Of a stretch of DNA of 61,608 nt, positions 9,624-20,082 are shown piece after piece (position 1 is the first letter of the stretch; each line of letters starts with the position of its first letter). The translations under genes and the position numbers were made by a program. The notes beneath the pieces were generated by a model. That model had not been told where the DNA came from, did no database searches, and was given only the letters and a program-made list of their open reading frames with translations. This stretch comes from Clostridia bacterium (GTDB lineage Bacteria; Bacillota; Clostridia; UBA1381), in the NCBI GenBank assembly GCA_017621875.1, contig JAGASE010000004.1:1-61608 (forward strand), in the 5' to 3' direction.

Positions 9624-12071
9624 TCAATCAAGCGTGATTACATCATCATTTCCCGTACTTGGAGCAGATGTAGCGGCAGAAGGCGTTGCAGTCGGCTTTA
9701 CCGTAGGCTTCGGCGTAGCTGTAGGCTTAACACTCTCGGTAGGAACTATCGTTACAGCTCCCTCCCCGTTTACATCAGGCGTAGCCGACGGCGAAGGCGA
9801 TGGCGATGTCTCTGTATTCGGGCTTTCCGATGCAGATACATTCGTTGTGCCATGCTTATTGCCGCAGTATTTGGTTGGAAGTGTTCCTTTTACAAAATAC
9901 TCGGTTTTGCCATAGCTGCAGCCGCTTGAAGACAGCTTTCCGGTTTTCTGGCAAACCGAAACCGCAGTTACATTATCCGGCTGTTCAAAAGTCTTTGCCG
10001 GAAGTCCTTCATGCACCTTCTGCATTACCTTTTTCCATATTTGTGTGGATACATTGGTCGAACCTACGGATTTTTCGGCGTCATAGCCGTACCAAACCGC
10101 ACCTACATAGTACGGAGTGTATCCGCAAAACCATTTATCCTTATTATCGTTACTCGTTCCCGTCTTTCCGTAAGCGGTAATGCCGGAAAGCCTTGCACCG
10201 CGGCCCGTTCCCGAGCTGCCGTTTACAACGTCCTTTAAAAAGCTTGTCATGATAAACGCATTTGCCTCGCTTATAACGCGTGTTTTTTCAGGCTTAGCTT
10301 CAAGCAGCACCTTTCCTGAGCTGTCCAGCACCTTTGTGTAGGTATGCGGCGTAATATGCACGCCCTTATTTACAAATGTACCGTATGCCGACGCCATCTC
10401 CTTTGGTGAAACACCTGTTGTCATACCGCCCAGTCCCAATGCACTCAAGTTTTTATCGCTGTTTTCAAGACTTGTAAAGCGATACTTATTTGTCATAAAA
10501 TTGAAGCTGGTATCAATTCCCAGACTCTGTAGCGTTTTCACCGCAGGAATATTAGCTGAAATCTCAATCGCACGCCTTACAGACATATCACCCTTAAATC
10601 CGCTGTAGGAATTTTTCGGTGACCAGTCTCCTATCGTAATAGGCTCATCTGTAAGGATAGTCGCCGCCGTTATTTTTCCTGTTTCAAGAGCAGGAGCATA
10701 CACAGACAGTGGCTTAACCGACGAGCCCGGCTGACGCCTTGACTGCGTTGCACGATTTAAGCCGCGGCTTTCGGTTTTTGTACCTATTCCGCCTGCCATA
10801 CCCTTTATTTCTCCCGTATATGGGTCTATAATAACCATTGCGGACTGAGTGCCGTTAGCTGCTCCCGCAAAATTCGATTTATTCGTATATACGCTTTCTA
10901 TAGCGTCCTGAATATCAGCGTCCATGGTGGTATAAATTTTAAGCCCGCCGCTGAACACCTGCTGGGATGCAAAGGTCTGCGAATAGCCCTTCTGTGTCTG
11001 CAGGTCGGAAATGATATCGTTTATAACCTGGTCCACAAAATAGCTGTAAACAGTGGAGTTAAGTGCCTTATACCTATCATTTACACCCAAAGGCGAATTA
11101 ACTGCCTCGTTGTACTCCTCCTCGGTTATCTTCTCAAGCTCATACATTTTTTTCAATACTGTATTTCGCTTCGCAATCGTATCTTCGGGATTTTTAAACG
11201 GATTAAATCTCGACGGTGCCTGCGTTATGCCCACAATCATTGCCGCCTCCGGGAGCGTTAAGTCAATGGCATTTTTGGAGAAATACATCTTTGCCGAGGA
11301 CTCAATTCCGTAGCACTGATTTCCGAAATACACGATATTTAAGTACATGGAAAGGATTTCTTCCTTGGTAAAACGTTTCTCAAATGCGATTGCTCGCATC
11401 ATTTCCTTTACCTTTCGGGTAACTGTTCTGTCCTTTTCATTTGTAATATTTTTAATAACCTGCTGTGTAATCGTACTTCCGCCGTAGGAAGGTGACGTTC
11501 CGGTAATTTTCGCTTTTACCCAGCCGATTACCGCTCCCGCGGTACGCTTTATGTCAACACCGCTGTGCTTATAAAATCGTTCGTCCTCAATCGAGATTGC
11601 CGCTTCCTTTGCTATCTCAGGAATCATATCCGATTCAATCCATTCGCGGTTTCCGTCGCTGTGCAGATATTCAACCTCTATCGAATTGCCTGCGGCATCA
11701 TTAGCATAGACGATTGATGAAAAATTATATGCAATTCCTTCAAAGTCCATTTCATCAATTTCCTGCGAAACAGCGGCATACATTCCTGCACCTACGCCAA
11801 GACCTATTACAAGACCTACGCAAACGCCGATTACCAATACAACCCTCAGCTTGGCAAGAAATTGACTTTTTCTTGCAGCCTTTTTTGCTGCAGCGGCACG
11901 CTTTGCTCTGATTCTTTGGGCAGCCGGGCTTTGACTGCCGGATAGCGTGCCTTCCCTTGCAGAGCCTGTGCGGGCATTATCCCGACCTCTGTCATATTCC
12001 CTTTTTTTGTCGGCAGTCTTTTTTGCAGTATCCCTTTTTGTCGATTTATGCTTATCCCGTGCGTGTTTCAA
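9624..12071 (-). CDS. Class A penicillin-binding protein (PBP1A family)
   Basis: Bifunctional cell-wall synthase with glycosyltransferase and transpeptidase activity. A basic cytosolic N terminus leads to one membrane helix (about residues 55-85), then a GT51 domain (EDERFYKHSGVD, GGSTITQQ, later SMYLNIVYFG) and a transpeptidase domain with SSVK, SAN and YGKTGTS motifs. The C-terminal 70 residues are a low-complexity Thr/Pro/Ser tail that is likely extracytoplasmic. The start is a TTG at 12071, nine bases after GGGAGG, giving 815 residues; upstream codons to 12125 lack a site. It heads the operon with mgtE. Confidence 0.94.
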   Translation of the reverse strand: MKHARDKHKSTKRDTAKKTADKKREYDRGRDNARTGSAREGTLSGSQSPAAQRIRAKRAAAAKKAARKSQFLAKLRVVLVIGVCVGLVIGLGVGAGMYAAVSQEIDEMDFEGIAYNFSSIVYANDAAGNSIEVEYLHSDGNREWIESDMIPEIAKEAAISIEDERFYKHSGVDIKRTAGAVIGWVKAKITGTSPSYGGSTITQQVIKNITNEKDRTVTRKVKEMMRAIAFEKRFTKEEILSMYLNIVYFGNQCYGIESSAKMYFSKNAIDLTLPEAAMIVGITQAPSRFNPFKNPEDTIAKRNTVLKKMYELEKITEEEYNEAVNSPLGVNDRYKALNSTVYSYFVDQVINDIISDLQTQKGYSQTFASQQVFSGGLKIYTTMDADIQDAIESVYTNKSNFAGAANGTQSAMVIIDPYTGEIKGMAGGIGTKTESRGLNRATQSRRQPGSSVKPLSVYAPALETGKITAATILTDEPITIGDWSPKNSYSGFKGDMSVRRAIEISANIPAVKTLQSLGIDTSFNFMTNKYRFTSLENSDKNLSALGLGGMTTGVSPKEMASAYGTFVNKGVHITPHTYTKVLDSSGKVLLEAKPEKTRVISEANAFIMTSFLKDVVNGSSGTGRGARLSGITAYGKTGTSNDNKDKWFCGYTPYYVGAVWYGYDAEKSVGSTNVSTQIWKKVMQKVHEGLPAKTFEQPDNVTAVSVCQKTGKLSSSGCSYGKTEYFVKGTLPTKYCGNKHGTTNVSASESPNTETSPSPSPSATPDVNGEGAVTIVPTESVKPTATPKPTVKPTATPSAATSAPSTGNDDVITLD

Positions 12072-12113
12072 AAAATAACACCTCCCGTGTACATTACAAA
12101 TATAACCAATTAT

Positions 12114-12142
12114 ATTATAGTACAAAAAAAGATTTTATGCAA
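12114..12142 (-). promoter_or_regulatory. Sigma-A promoter of the PBP-mgtE unit
   Basis: Minus-strand TTGCAT -35 (12137-12142), 17-base spacer, TATAAT -10 (12114-12119). Confidence 0.7.
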
Positions 12143-12242
12143 CACAATTTATTAAAAAAACATTTTTGTATAATTCCTGTAAAAATGGTAATTATAACTA
12201 AAAAATCTGTTCTTTACTTTATTAAGAAAGGAAGCCTTTGAG

Positions 12243-12620
12243 ATGAAAAAAATACATTATATAATTATTCCCTCGGCAGTTATTGCGTCAATCTTTGTAT
12301 TTGCCGCATGCACAAGAAAAAACAACTCGGACGAAATGCGTGAAAGCCGCGGTCAGCAGGAGGTCATCTCCAGAGAGGAAAATATTGAGGAATCTCCCAT
12401 GCCAACTGCACTCTCCGAGCCGACTGCCACCTACTGCGTGCGTCTTGAGGACAAAACTCTCACCTTATACGAGATATCAAAGGACGAGTACAACGTAATA
12501 AAAGCCATCAATATCGACACCTCCTACTATCCACCCGATGATATTATGGAATTAAACAGAGGTATTACCGCATACAGTAAAGAGAGCGGATACGAAATAT
12601 TGGAGAATTTTACAAATTAA
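12243..12620 (+). CDS. Small predicted lipoprotein
   Basis: A 125-residue protein with a signal peptide (MKKIHYIIIPSAV start, hydrophobic core to about residue 21) ending in a lipobox-like FAAC with Cys22 or so as the probable lipidated residue. The mature part is acidic, with a Glu/Ser/Pro linker and then YCVRLEDKTLTLYE, a pattern seen in short clostridial lipoproteins in which a compact beta domain follows a linker. An AAAGGAAG site precedes the ATG. Divergent from the PBP gene. No family function can be given. Confidence 0.75.
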   Translation: MKKIHYIIIPSAVIASIFVFAACTRKNNSDEMRESRGQQEVISREENIEESPMPTALSEPTATYCVRLEDKTLTLYEISKDEYNVIKAINIDTSYYPPDDIMELNRGITAYSKESGYEILENFTN

Positions 12621-12702
12621 AGAATTTGCGTAAAATTGGAAGATATTTCAAGGAAACAAAAGAAAATGAGCTTTAAATCAAAATATTTCACACAAACAGA
12701 GA

Positions 12703-12730
12703 TTGAAAACAGACGAAATAAGGCTATAAT
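12703..12730 (+). promoter_or_regulatory. Sigma-A promoter of groESL
   Basis: TTGAAA -35 (12703-12708), 16-base spacer and a perfect TATAAT -10 (12725-12730). The CIRCE operator begins seven bases after the -10, at the expected transcription start. Confidence 0.85.
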
Positions 12731-12737
12731 ATAATTA

Positions 12738-12764
12738 TTAGCAATCCTCAAAGGTGAGTGCTAA
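12738..12764 (+). promoter_or_regulatory. CIRCE operator (HrcA site) before groESL
   Basis: Two 9-base arms separated by nine bases: TTAGCAATC and GAGTGCTAA. The right arm is a perfect CIRCE half; the left differs from TTAGCACTC by one base. CIRCE is the binding site of the heat-shock repressor HrcA, so groESL should be HrcA-controlled. hrcA itself is outside the window. Confidence 0.93.
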
Positions 12765-12771
12765 TAATTGA

Positions 12772-13074
<303 letters not shown>

Positions 13075-13090
13075 TTTGGAGGGATTTTAA

Positions 13091-14719
<1,629 letters not shown>

Positions 14720-14749
14720 TAAGAAGTTATCAATTAAAACTTTCATCAA

Positions 14750-14776
14750 AAGCGACTCGTTTGAGCCGCTTTTTTT
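14750..14776 (+). terminator. Terminator of groESL
   Basis: A 9-bp stem with one A/C mismatch (14750-14758 with 14763-14771), four-base loop, followed by seven T residues. Confidence 0.85.
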
Positions 14777-14800
14777 GTGTAAAAATATTTACAAACGCTA

Positions 14801-14829
14801 TTGACAACTCCGTTTTACAAATGTAAAAT
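14801..14829 (+). promoter_or_regulatory. Sigma-A promoter before the 346-residue membrane protein
   Basis: Perfect TTGACA -35 (14801-14806), 17-base spacer and TAAAAT -10 (14824-14829). Confidence 0.85.
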
Positions 14830-14903
14830 TATGATAAAGAAATAAGCAGCGTACAGCCAAAAATACGTTCTTTATATATTAAACAAAAGAGGAGGAACTG
14901 CAG

Positions 14904-15944
14904 ATGAAATTACTTTTTTCGGCAAAAGCTACCGAAAACATAAATAAAAAACAGGAACGCTTTAAAAGCACTCTGAGTCCTGCGGCAAAGCACAAGGGAG
15001 CATTAATTTTGGCATGTGCTATCGTGCTTGCAGGAATTATTAATCTTATTCTGAATCTTACCGCTACGCAAAATACACGCATAGCAGTTCTTAGAGAGGA
15101 TTCATATTTATTCCTCGACTCCTCCCTTACTATAGCCTCCGAGCAGCTTAGACAAAATGACCTTATCGGTGTGCTTTACAATCACAGTGACGAGATCGCC
15201 TACATACGTCTTGCATCGCAAGACATGCCTGTAATCGAAGGCTATATACCGAGCGGAAAGCTTTCCTTTGATTTTGATAGAGCTAATCAGGCACTCATCA
15301 CCTCGGATAACATATATGACAAGCCCGACGAAAACAGGCTTCTTGCAGATATTTCTGCAAAAGGACTGATTTGCAATGTTATTGAGTATAGCAAAAATTC
15401 GGACATGGTTATGATTATCCGCCCCGGTGACACCGAGCGGCTGTGGGTAAAGTCCTCGGATATGTCCTATGATATCAATTTTGATATCTATGAAGCCTCC
15501 GCAGGCGGGCACTACCGCGAGGTTAAGGAGTATCTGCAGGAAAAATACACACAGGCATATAAGCCCTATTACGACACCACCTTGGTTGAACAGCTTTCAG
15601 GATACAAAGAAAGCATTGATGAAAAAAACAAAACCTTGACAGCGGAATTTACTATGAATGCAAAATTCCGCAATTATTATAAAGACCCCGACACAGTGGA
15701 ATATATAAAGGACGCCAAACGCATTGCCGAAAGCAGCGATGACGAATACTACCGAAAGCTTTACAACACATATTATAACGAATACAACAGCGTAAAGGAC
15801 GCAAACTATACTTTAAAGCTTACCGCAAAGCTGAAACGCGGAAAAATTGACACAGACAGCGTTATGCTTTACTCCGGCGACGGTGTTAAGGGGACTGACT
15901 GGCATAAGCTCGAAAACGGATTTAACGATTTTATTATGGAGTAA
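14904..15944 (+). CDS. Unknown single-pass membrane protein
   Basis: A 346-residue protein that I cannot assign. A basic cytosolic N terminus of about 31 residues is followed by one membrane helix (about residues 32-53, GALILACAIVLAGIIN) and a long hydrophilic, probably extracytoplasmic region. That region has a first part rich in beta-like segments with some SH3-like flavour (EGYIPSGKLSF, ERLWVKSSDM) and a second Tyr- and Lys-rich, helical part (about 215-300). An AGAGGAGG site precedes the ATG, and a consensus promoter of its own lies 75 bases upstream, so it is expressed separately from groESL. Confidence 0.8.
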   Translation: MKLLFSAKATENINKKQERFKSTLSPAAKHKGALILACAIVLAGIINLILNLTATQNTRIAVLREDSYLFLDSSLTIASEQLRQNDLIGVLYNHSDEIAYIRLASQDMPVIEGYIPSGKLSFDFDRANQALITSDNIYDKPDENRLLADISAKGLICNVIEYSKNSDMVMIIRPGDTERLWVKSSDMSYDINFDIYEASAGGHYREVKEYLQEKYTQAYKPYYDTTLVEQLSGYKESIDEKNKTLTAEFTMNAKFRNYYKDPDTVEYIKDAKRIAESSDDEYYRKLYNTYYNEYNSVKDANYTLKLTAKLKRGKIDTDSVMLYSGDGVKGTDWHKLENGFNDFIME

Positions 15945-16050
15945 TTATTAAATTTTCGTCATTTTGACAAAATTTTTTGTCAAATTATAGGAGAAAACGT
16001 AACTTATTTTACATTATAAAGTAATATTGTAAATTTATGAAAAAAATTTC

Positions 16051-16079
16051 TTGACATTTTTTTTTAGCTTTATTATAAT
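16051..16079 (+). promoter_or_regulatory. Strong sigma-A promoter of gdhA
   Basis: TTGACA (16051-16056), 17-base T-rich spacer, TATAAT (16074-16079): a full consensus match on both boxes. Confidence 0.92.
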
Positions 16080-16092
16080 ATTCTTATTAAGT

Positions 16093-16129
16093 AAAAGCAT
16101 ACCGAGCGGCATGTTTGGTATGCTTTTTT
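16093..16129 (+). promoter_or_regulatory. Terminator-like hairpin in the gdhA leader
   Basis: An 11-bp perfect stem (16093-16103 with 16117-16127), 13-base loop, and a run of six T residues (16124-16129). It begins about seven bases after the expected transcription start and ends 24 bases before the gdhA start, so every gdhA transcript must read through it. It could attenuate transcription or protect the 5' end of the mRNA. No larger aptamer fits in the roughly 65-base leader. Confidence 0.75.
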
Positions 16130-16152
16130 GAGAACATTGGAGGTTGTTTATT

Positions 16153-17499
16153 ATGAAAAATCAGTACTTAATTGATGTTCTTGAGAATGTCAAGAAAAGA
16201 AATGCAGGCGAGCCTGAATTTATTCAGACTGTAACAGAAGTTCTTGAAACTATTGAGCCTGTTGTTGAGCAGAGACCTGACCTGGTTGAAGCTGGTGTAA
16301 TTGACAGAATGGTAGAACCGGAAAGACAGATTACCTTCCGTGTTCCATGGGTAGATGACAATGGCAAGGTACAGGTTAACAGAGGTTTCCGTGTACAGTT
16401 CAATTCAGCTATCGGACCTTACAAGGGTGGTTTGAGATTTGCTCCTAATGTATATTCAGGTATTATCAAATTCCTCGGCTTTGAGCAGACCTTTAAAAAC
16501 AGTCTTACATCGCTTCCTATGGGTGGCGGCAAAGGCGGCAGTGACTTTAACCCGCAGGGTAAGTCAGATGCAGAGGTTATGCGTTTCTGCCAGAGCTTTA
16601 TGTCAGAGCTTTACAGACACATCGGTCCGGATCTTGACGTTCCTGCAGGTGATATCGGCGTAGGTGCACGTGAAATCGGCTATCTGTTTGGTCAGTACAA
16701 AAGACTTAAAAATGAATTTACAGGCGTTTTGACAGGTAAGGGTATTTCTTACGGCGGCTCACTTATCCGTCCTGAAGCTACAGGCTACGGTGCAGTTTAC
16801 TACACAGTAGAAATGCTCAAGCACTTTGGTGACGACATTAAGGGCAAAACCTTCGCTATATCCGGCTTCGGTAACGTTGCATGGGGTACCGTTAAAAAGG
16901 TTACAGAGCTTGGCGGAAAGGTTGTTACTCTTTCAGGTCCTGACGGCTACATATATGACGAAGAAGGTATTACAACACCTGAAAAGATTGATTACCTGCT
17001 TGAAATGCGTGCTTCCTGCCGCAACAGAGTTCAGGATTATGCTGATAAGTTCGGAGTTCCGTTCTATGCAGGCGAAAAGCCATGGGGCGTTAAGGTTGAC
17101 ATCATCATGCCTTGTGCTACACAGAACGAAATTGATATGCCTGAGGCAGAAAAGATTGTTGCCAACGGAATCAAGTATTATGTTGAGGTTTCAAACATGC
17201 CTACAACAAACGAGGCTGTTGCATACCTTAAGGCAAATAACGTTATCGTTGCTCCTTCAAAGGCAGTTAACGCAGGCGGTGTTGCTGTTTCAGGTCTTGA
17301 AATGTCACAAAACTCAATGCGTTACAGCTGGACAGCCGAAGAGGTTGATGAAAAGCTTAAGAGCATCATGAAGAATATCTTTGAAAGCTCAGTTAAGGCT
17401 GCAAACGAATACGGCTTGGGTGATGACCTCGTTGCAGGTGCAAACATTGCCGGCTTCTTAAAGGTTGCTGAGGCTATGAAGGCTCAGGGCTGCGTTTGA
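16153..17499 (+). CDS. gdhA: NADP-type glutamate dehydrogenase
   Basis: Interconverts 2-oxoglutarate plus ammonia and glutamate, the main ammonia-assimilation route in many gut Clostridia. The 448 residues fit the hexameric family I enzyme: substrate lysine in GPYKGGLRF, the PMGGGKGGSDFNP loop, DVPAGDIGVGAREIGYLFG, a Rossmann fold around SGFGNVAWGTV, and the C-terminal NAGGVAVSGLEMSQN. The ATG at 16153 is ten bases after GGAGG; a TTG nine bases upstream is too close. It is a single-gene unit with its own strong promoter, leader hairpin and terminator. Confidence 0.97.
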   Translation: MKNQYLIDVLENVKKRNAGEPEFIQTVTEVLETIEPVVEQRPDLVEAGVIDRMVEPERQITFRVPWVDDNGKVQVNRGFRVQFNSAIGPYKGGLRFAPNVYSGIIKFLGFEQTFKNSLTSLPMGGGKGGSDFNPQGKSDAEVMRFCQSFMSELYRHIGPDLDVPAGDIGVGAREIGYLFGQYKRLKNEFTGVLTGKGISYGGSLIRPEATGYGAVYYTVEMLKHFGDDIKGKTFAISGFGNVAWGTVKKVTELGGKVVTLSGPDGYIYDEEGITTPEKIDYLLEMRASCRNRVQDYADKFGVPFYAGEKPWGVKVDIIMPCATQNEIDMPEAEKIVANGIKYYVEVSNMPTTNEAVAYLKANNVIVAPSKAVNAGGVAVSGLEMSQNSMRYSWTAEEVDEKLKSIMKNIFESSVKAANEYGLGDDLVAGANIAGFLKVAEAMKAQGCV

Positions 17500-17516
17500 T
17501 TTTAAATCAAGTTGAC

Positions 17517-17550
17517 AAGTGGAACGGAAAATATTCCGTTCCGCTTTTTT
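17517..17550 (+). terminator. Terminator of gdhA
   Basis: A 13-bp stem with one G-T pair (17517-17529 with 17534-17546), four-base loop and T-run. The remaining gap up to 17813 holds no convincing gene; it contains only the promoter and palindrome described next. Confidence 0.92.
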
Positions 17551-17729
17551 ATTACTTAAAGCATACGCTTTTCACACATATCCTCGTATCTTGCGTCAAG
17601 CCAATGGCAGCAGACAAAGGCCGCAAGTACAATGCACATTCCCCGGCTTTTTCACCCGTCAACAAAATCCGCCCTCGTGATATTTGCACAATAAAATATC
17701 CAAAACTCTCAAAATAATAATTAAAAAGT

Positions 17730-17776
17730 CAAATTTACAGAATTTGGCTTGATTTTTAGTTTAACTCTGCTATAAT
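17730..17776 (+). promoter_or_regulatory. Promoter and possible operator of the MFS gene
   Basis: TTGATT -35 (17749-17754), 16-base spacer and TATAAT -10 (17771-17776). Just upstream an inverted repeat CAAATT-5-AATTTG (17730-17735 with 17741-17746) could be a regulator site; the operator part is inference. Confidence 0.65.
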
Positions 17777-17813
17777 AAGTACTATCAAAAAATATTATTA
17801 TTGGAGATTTGCA

Positions 17814-19013
17814 ATGGATAACAAATACGAACTCAAAAAAGCCATACAGATTGGATCTGTCAGTGTATTTTCATACATGGCGAGCTATTACATGCGTAAC
17901 ATACTGAGTGTTTCAACACCTGCAATGCTTGAAGCAGGTACATTCACAAAGGAATTTGTAGGCACTCTTTCCTCGGTATACTTTTTGGTTTACGCAATCG
18001 GTCAGCTCATCAACGGAGTTATAGGTGATACGGCAAAGCCTCGAATTATGGTTTCGGGCGGTCTTATATCCTGCGGTATCGTATCGGTATTGTTTGCTTT
18101 CACCGATATCAAATCCATTCAAATCCTATTTTTTGCAATCATGGGCTTTGCACTTTCAATGCTTCGAGGTCCGCTGGTCAAAACCATTTCGGAAAATACA
18201 CTTCCCGGTTACGCCCGCACCTGCTGCGTATTCTTCAGTTTTTCCTCATTTTTAGGACCGCTGATTGCAAGCCTTTTATCAATTATGTTTAACTGGAGAA
18301 TGACTTTTATCGTTTCCGGTATTTCCGTCATAGTAATCGGCATATGTGCATTTGCGGTGCTGACGATAATGGAAAACAAAAAAATTATCACGTTTAGCTC
18401 ATCAAAAAAATCTAAGGGATTTAAGAATGTTTTTGAAGTATTCAAGCTGGATAAATTCTTATTTTATATGTTTGTAGGGGCACTCGTTGAAATCTCCATG
18501 ACATCAATAGGTTTCTGGATTCCTACATACCTTTCGGAACGCCTCGGATTTTCCACCGAAATGGCAAACATCACATTCTCGGTAATAAATATTGCAAAGG
18601 CTTCAACTCCGTTTTTGGCACTTTTAGCCTTCAGATCATTTAAAGAAAACGATGTGAAAATGACAAAATACTGCTTTATTTTTGCAACACTGCTGTTTAT
18701 AGGCGTACTTTTGATTACTAACAGATACTTAAACATACTTCTGTTCCTGCTTGCACTTATGGCGGTCGGCGGGGCTTCGGCTCTTTTGTGGAGTATATAT
18801 ATCCCAAGCCAGGGCGAAAGCGGTCTGGTGTCAACCATAAACGGCGTTTTGGACTTTTCGGGATATGCAGCCGCATCAGCCGCTAATATGGTATTCTCCT
18901 ATACAATGAGCTCCATCGGCTGGAACGGTATAATAGCAATGTGGATAGTATTAATGATTTCCGGTATTGCGGCAACATTTTTTGTAAAATCAAAGAAAAC
19001 TGCTTTAAAATAA
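17814..19013 (+). CDS. Major facilitator superfamily transporter
   Basis: A 399-residue polytopic membrane protein with about 12 predicted helices in two halves and a basic loop near residue 190-205 between them. The N-terminal part (SYYMRNILSVSTPAML, then FVGTLSSVYFLVYAIGQLINGVIGD) looks like the organophosphate:phosphate antiporter branch, where this Tyr/Arg-rich first helix and the G-x-x-x-D motif of loop 2-3 are common. The substrate cannot be told. It has its own promoter and terminator, and neither neighbour suggests a substrate. Confidence 0.85.
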   Translation: MDNKYELKKAIQIGSVSVFSYMASYYMRNILSVSTPAMLEAGTFTKEFVGTLSSVYFLVYAIGQLINGVIGDTAKPRIMVSGGLISCGIVSVLFAFTDIKSIQILFFAIMGFALSMLRGPLVKTISENTLPGYARTCCVFFSFSSFLGPLIASLLSIMFNWRMTFIVSGISVIVIGICAFAVLTIMENKKIITFSSSKKSKGFKNVFEVFKLDKFLFYMFVGALVEISMTSIGFWIPTYLSERLGFSTEMANITFSVINIAKASTPFLALLAFRSFKENDVKMTKYCFIFATLLFIGVLLITNRYLNILLFLLALMAVGGASALLWSIYIPSQGESGLVSTINGVLDFSGYAAASAANMVFSYTMSSIGWNGIIAMWIVLMISGIAATFFVKSKKTALK

Positions 19014-19022
19014 CTCCTCAAA

Positions 19023-19058
19023 GGGCTCTTTCTCCAAAATACGGGAAAGAGCCTTTTT
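19023..19058 (+). terminator. Terminator of the MFS gene
   Basis: A stem of nine perfect pairs (GGCTCTTTC with GAAAGAGCC) extended past a one-base bulge, followed by six T residues. Confidence 0.88.
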
Positions 19059-19195
19059 TATTAGTAAACATATTATATACCTGTCCTTTTTCATAAAAGC
19101 AACAAAGCATTAATAAAATATAAAGCACACAATCTTAAAAAATGCATATTCTGTTAACAGGGGACCATCCCATTATAAAGAAAGGAAGTTTGTGT

Positions 19196-20020
19196 ATGAA
19201 TGAAAAATGTTGTGCACCGGAAAACGACGGCTTTAAAGAAGCTGTATGCATACATACCGACAAGGTATATGATAGCTGTCGAGATAAGGATTGTCTCGAA
19301 AATATCAGAGTTTACCTAACCGCCTGCGGTCAGGACGTTATAGACAGAGCTATTAATGTAAAATGCACGAAGGCAGAAATAATATGGGTTTATTCCGACA
19401 TTGAGCCTGTTCCGTTTAACAGAGGCTTTTATTCGGTAGACCTGAAGTATTTCTTCAAAATAACACTGGCAGTATTCACAGGACTGGGAAGACCGACAGA
19501 GGTTGAAGGTCTTGCAACCTTTGACAAAAAGGTTATTCTGTTCGGAAGCGAGGGCAATGCAAAGGTATTTGCCTCAAAGTATAAGCAGGACGCATTTGAC
19601 GCACAGATGTGGAAAAAGACAAATATGCCGAATGCTGTTGTAGAGGTTGTTGACCCGATTGCCCTGGGTGCAAAGGTTGTTGACGTTAAGGATAATTGCT
19701 GCTGCGACGATGACTTTGACCTTGCAAGCGTTCCCGACTCGGTAAGCAGAGTTTTCGACGACAGTCTGATTTTAGGCGGCGAACAAAAGCGTGTATTCGT
19801 TTCAATCGGCATCTTCTCTATCATCAGACTGGAACGCAGAGTAATGCTTCTTATTCCTGCATATGATTTCTGCGTACCTCAAAAAGAGTGCATAGGTGCA
19901 ACTGATGACAATCCATGTGATTTATTTGACAGAATTTCCTTCCCTGTTGACGAGTTCTTCCCTCCTGAACGCGGCGACTTTGAGGAAAATGGTAACGACA
20001 ACGGCTGCGGCTGCGACTGA
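19196..20020 (+). CDS. Unknown Cys-rich protein, possibly spore-coat related
   Basis: A 274-residue soluble protein of no recognised family. It has clustered cysteines at the N terminus (KCCAPE, then CIHTDKVYDSCRDKDC at about 18-33), a mid-protein NCCCDDD run and a C-terminal GCGCD. The central part has beta-strand character (FYSVDLKYFFKITLAVF). The pattern resembles uncharacterised clostridial proteins that carry Cys-rich ends around a SPOCS-like strand region, hence the weak spore-coat suggestion. The ATG at 19196 follows AAAGGAAG; an earlier ATG at 19142 has no site. Upstream, GCATATTC and CATCCCAT about 14 bases apart loosely match a sporulation sigma-E promoter. A perfect palindromic terminator follows. 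Confidence 0.72.
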   Translation: MNEKCCAPENDGFKEAVCIHTDKVYDSCRDKDCLENIRVYLTACGQDVIDRAINVKCTKAEIIWVYSDIEPVPFNRGFYSVDLKYFFKITLAVFTGLGRPTEVEGLATFDKKVILFGSEGNAKVFASKYKQDAFDAQMWKKTNMPNAVVEVVDPIALGAKVVDVKDNCCCDDDFDLASVPDSVSRVFDDSLILGGEQKRVFVSIGIFSIIRLERRVMLLIPAYDFCVPQKECIGATDDNPCDLFDRISFPVDEFFPPERGDFEENGNDNGCGCD

Positions 20021-20028
20021 TTCAGCAC

Positions 20029-20062
20029 AAAAATGACGTACTGCATGCAGTACGTCATTTTT
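20029..20062. terminator. Bidirectional terminator, 34-bp perfect palindrome
   Basis: Every base from 20029 to 20045 pairs with 20046-20062, with A-tracts on one side and T-tracts on the other. It separates the convergent Cys-rich gene and prfB and can work in both directions. Confidence 0.93.
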
Positions 20063-20082
20063 AAATTTTCACAAATTTAAAA

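Noticed and set aside
8245..9627. TTG start of mgtE at 9627
   Set aside because: It overlaps the PBP stop and lacks a ribosome site; the GTG at 9579 has a strong one.
17556..17639. A 27-codon minus-strand frame starting MCIVLAAFVCCHW
   Set aside because: It is hydrophobic at the start but has no ribosome site with proper spacing and no other support, so it is not listed as a gene.
17496..17717. A 73-residue plus-strand frame after gdhA
   Set aside because: It overlaps the gdhA stop and its terminator and has no start signal.
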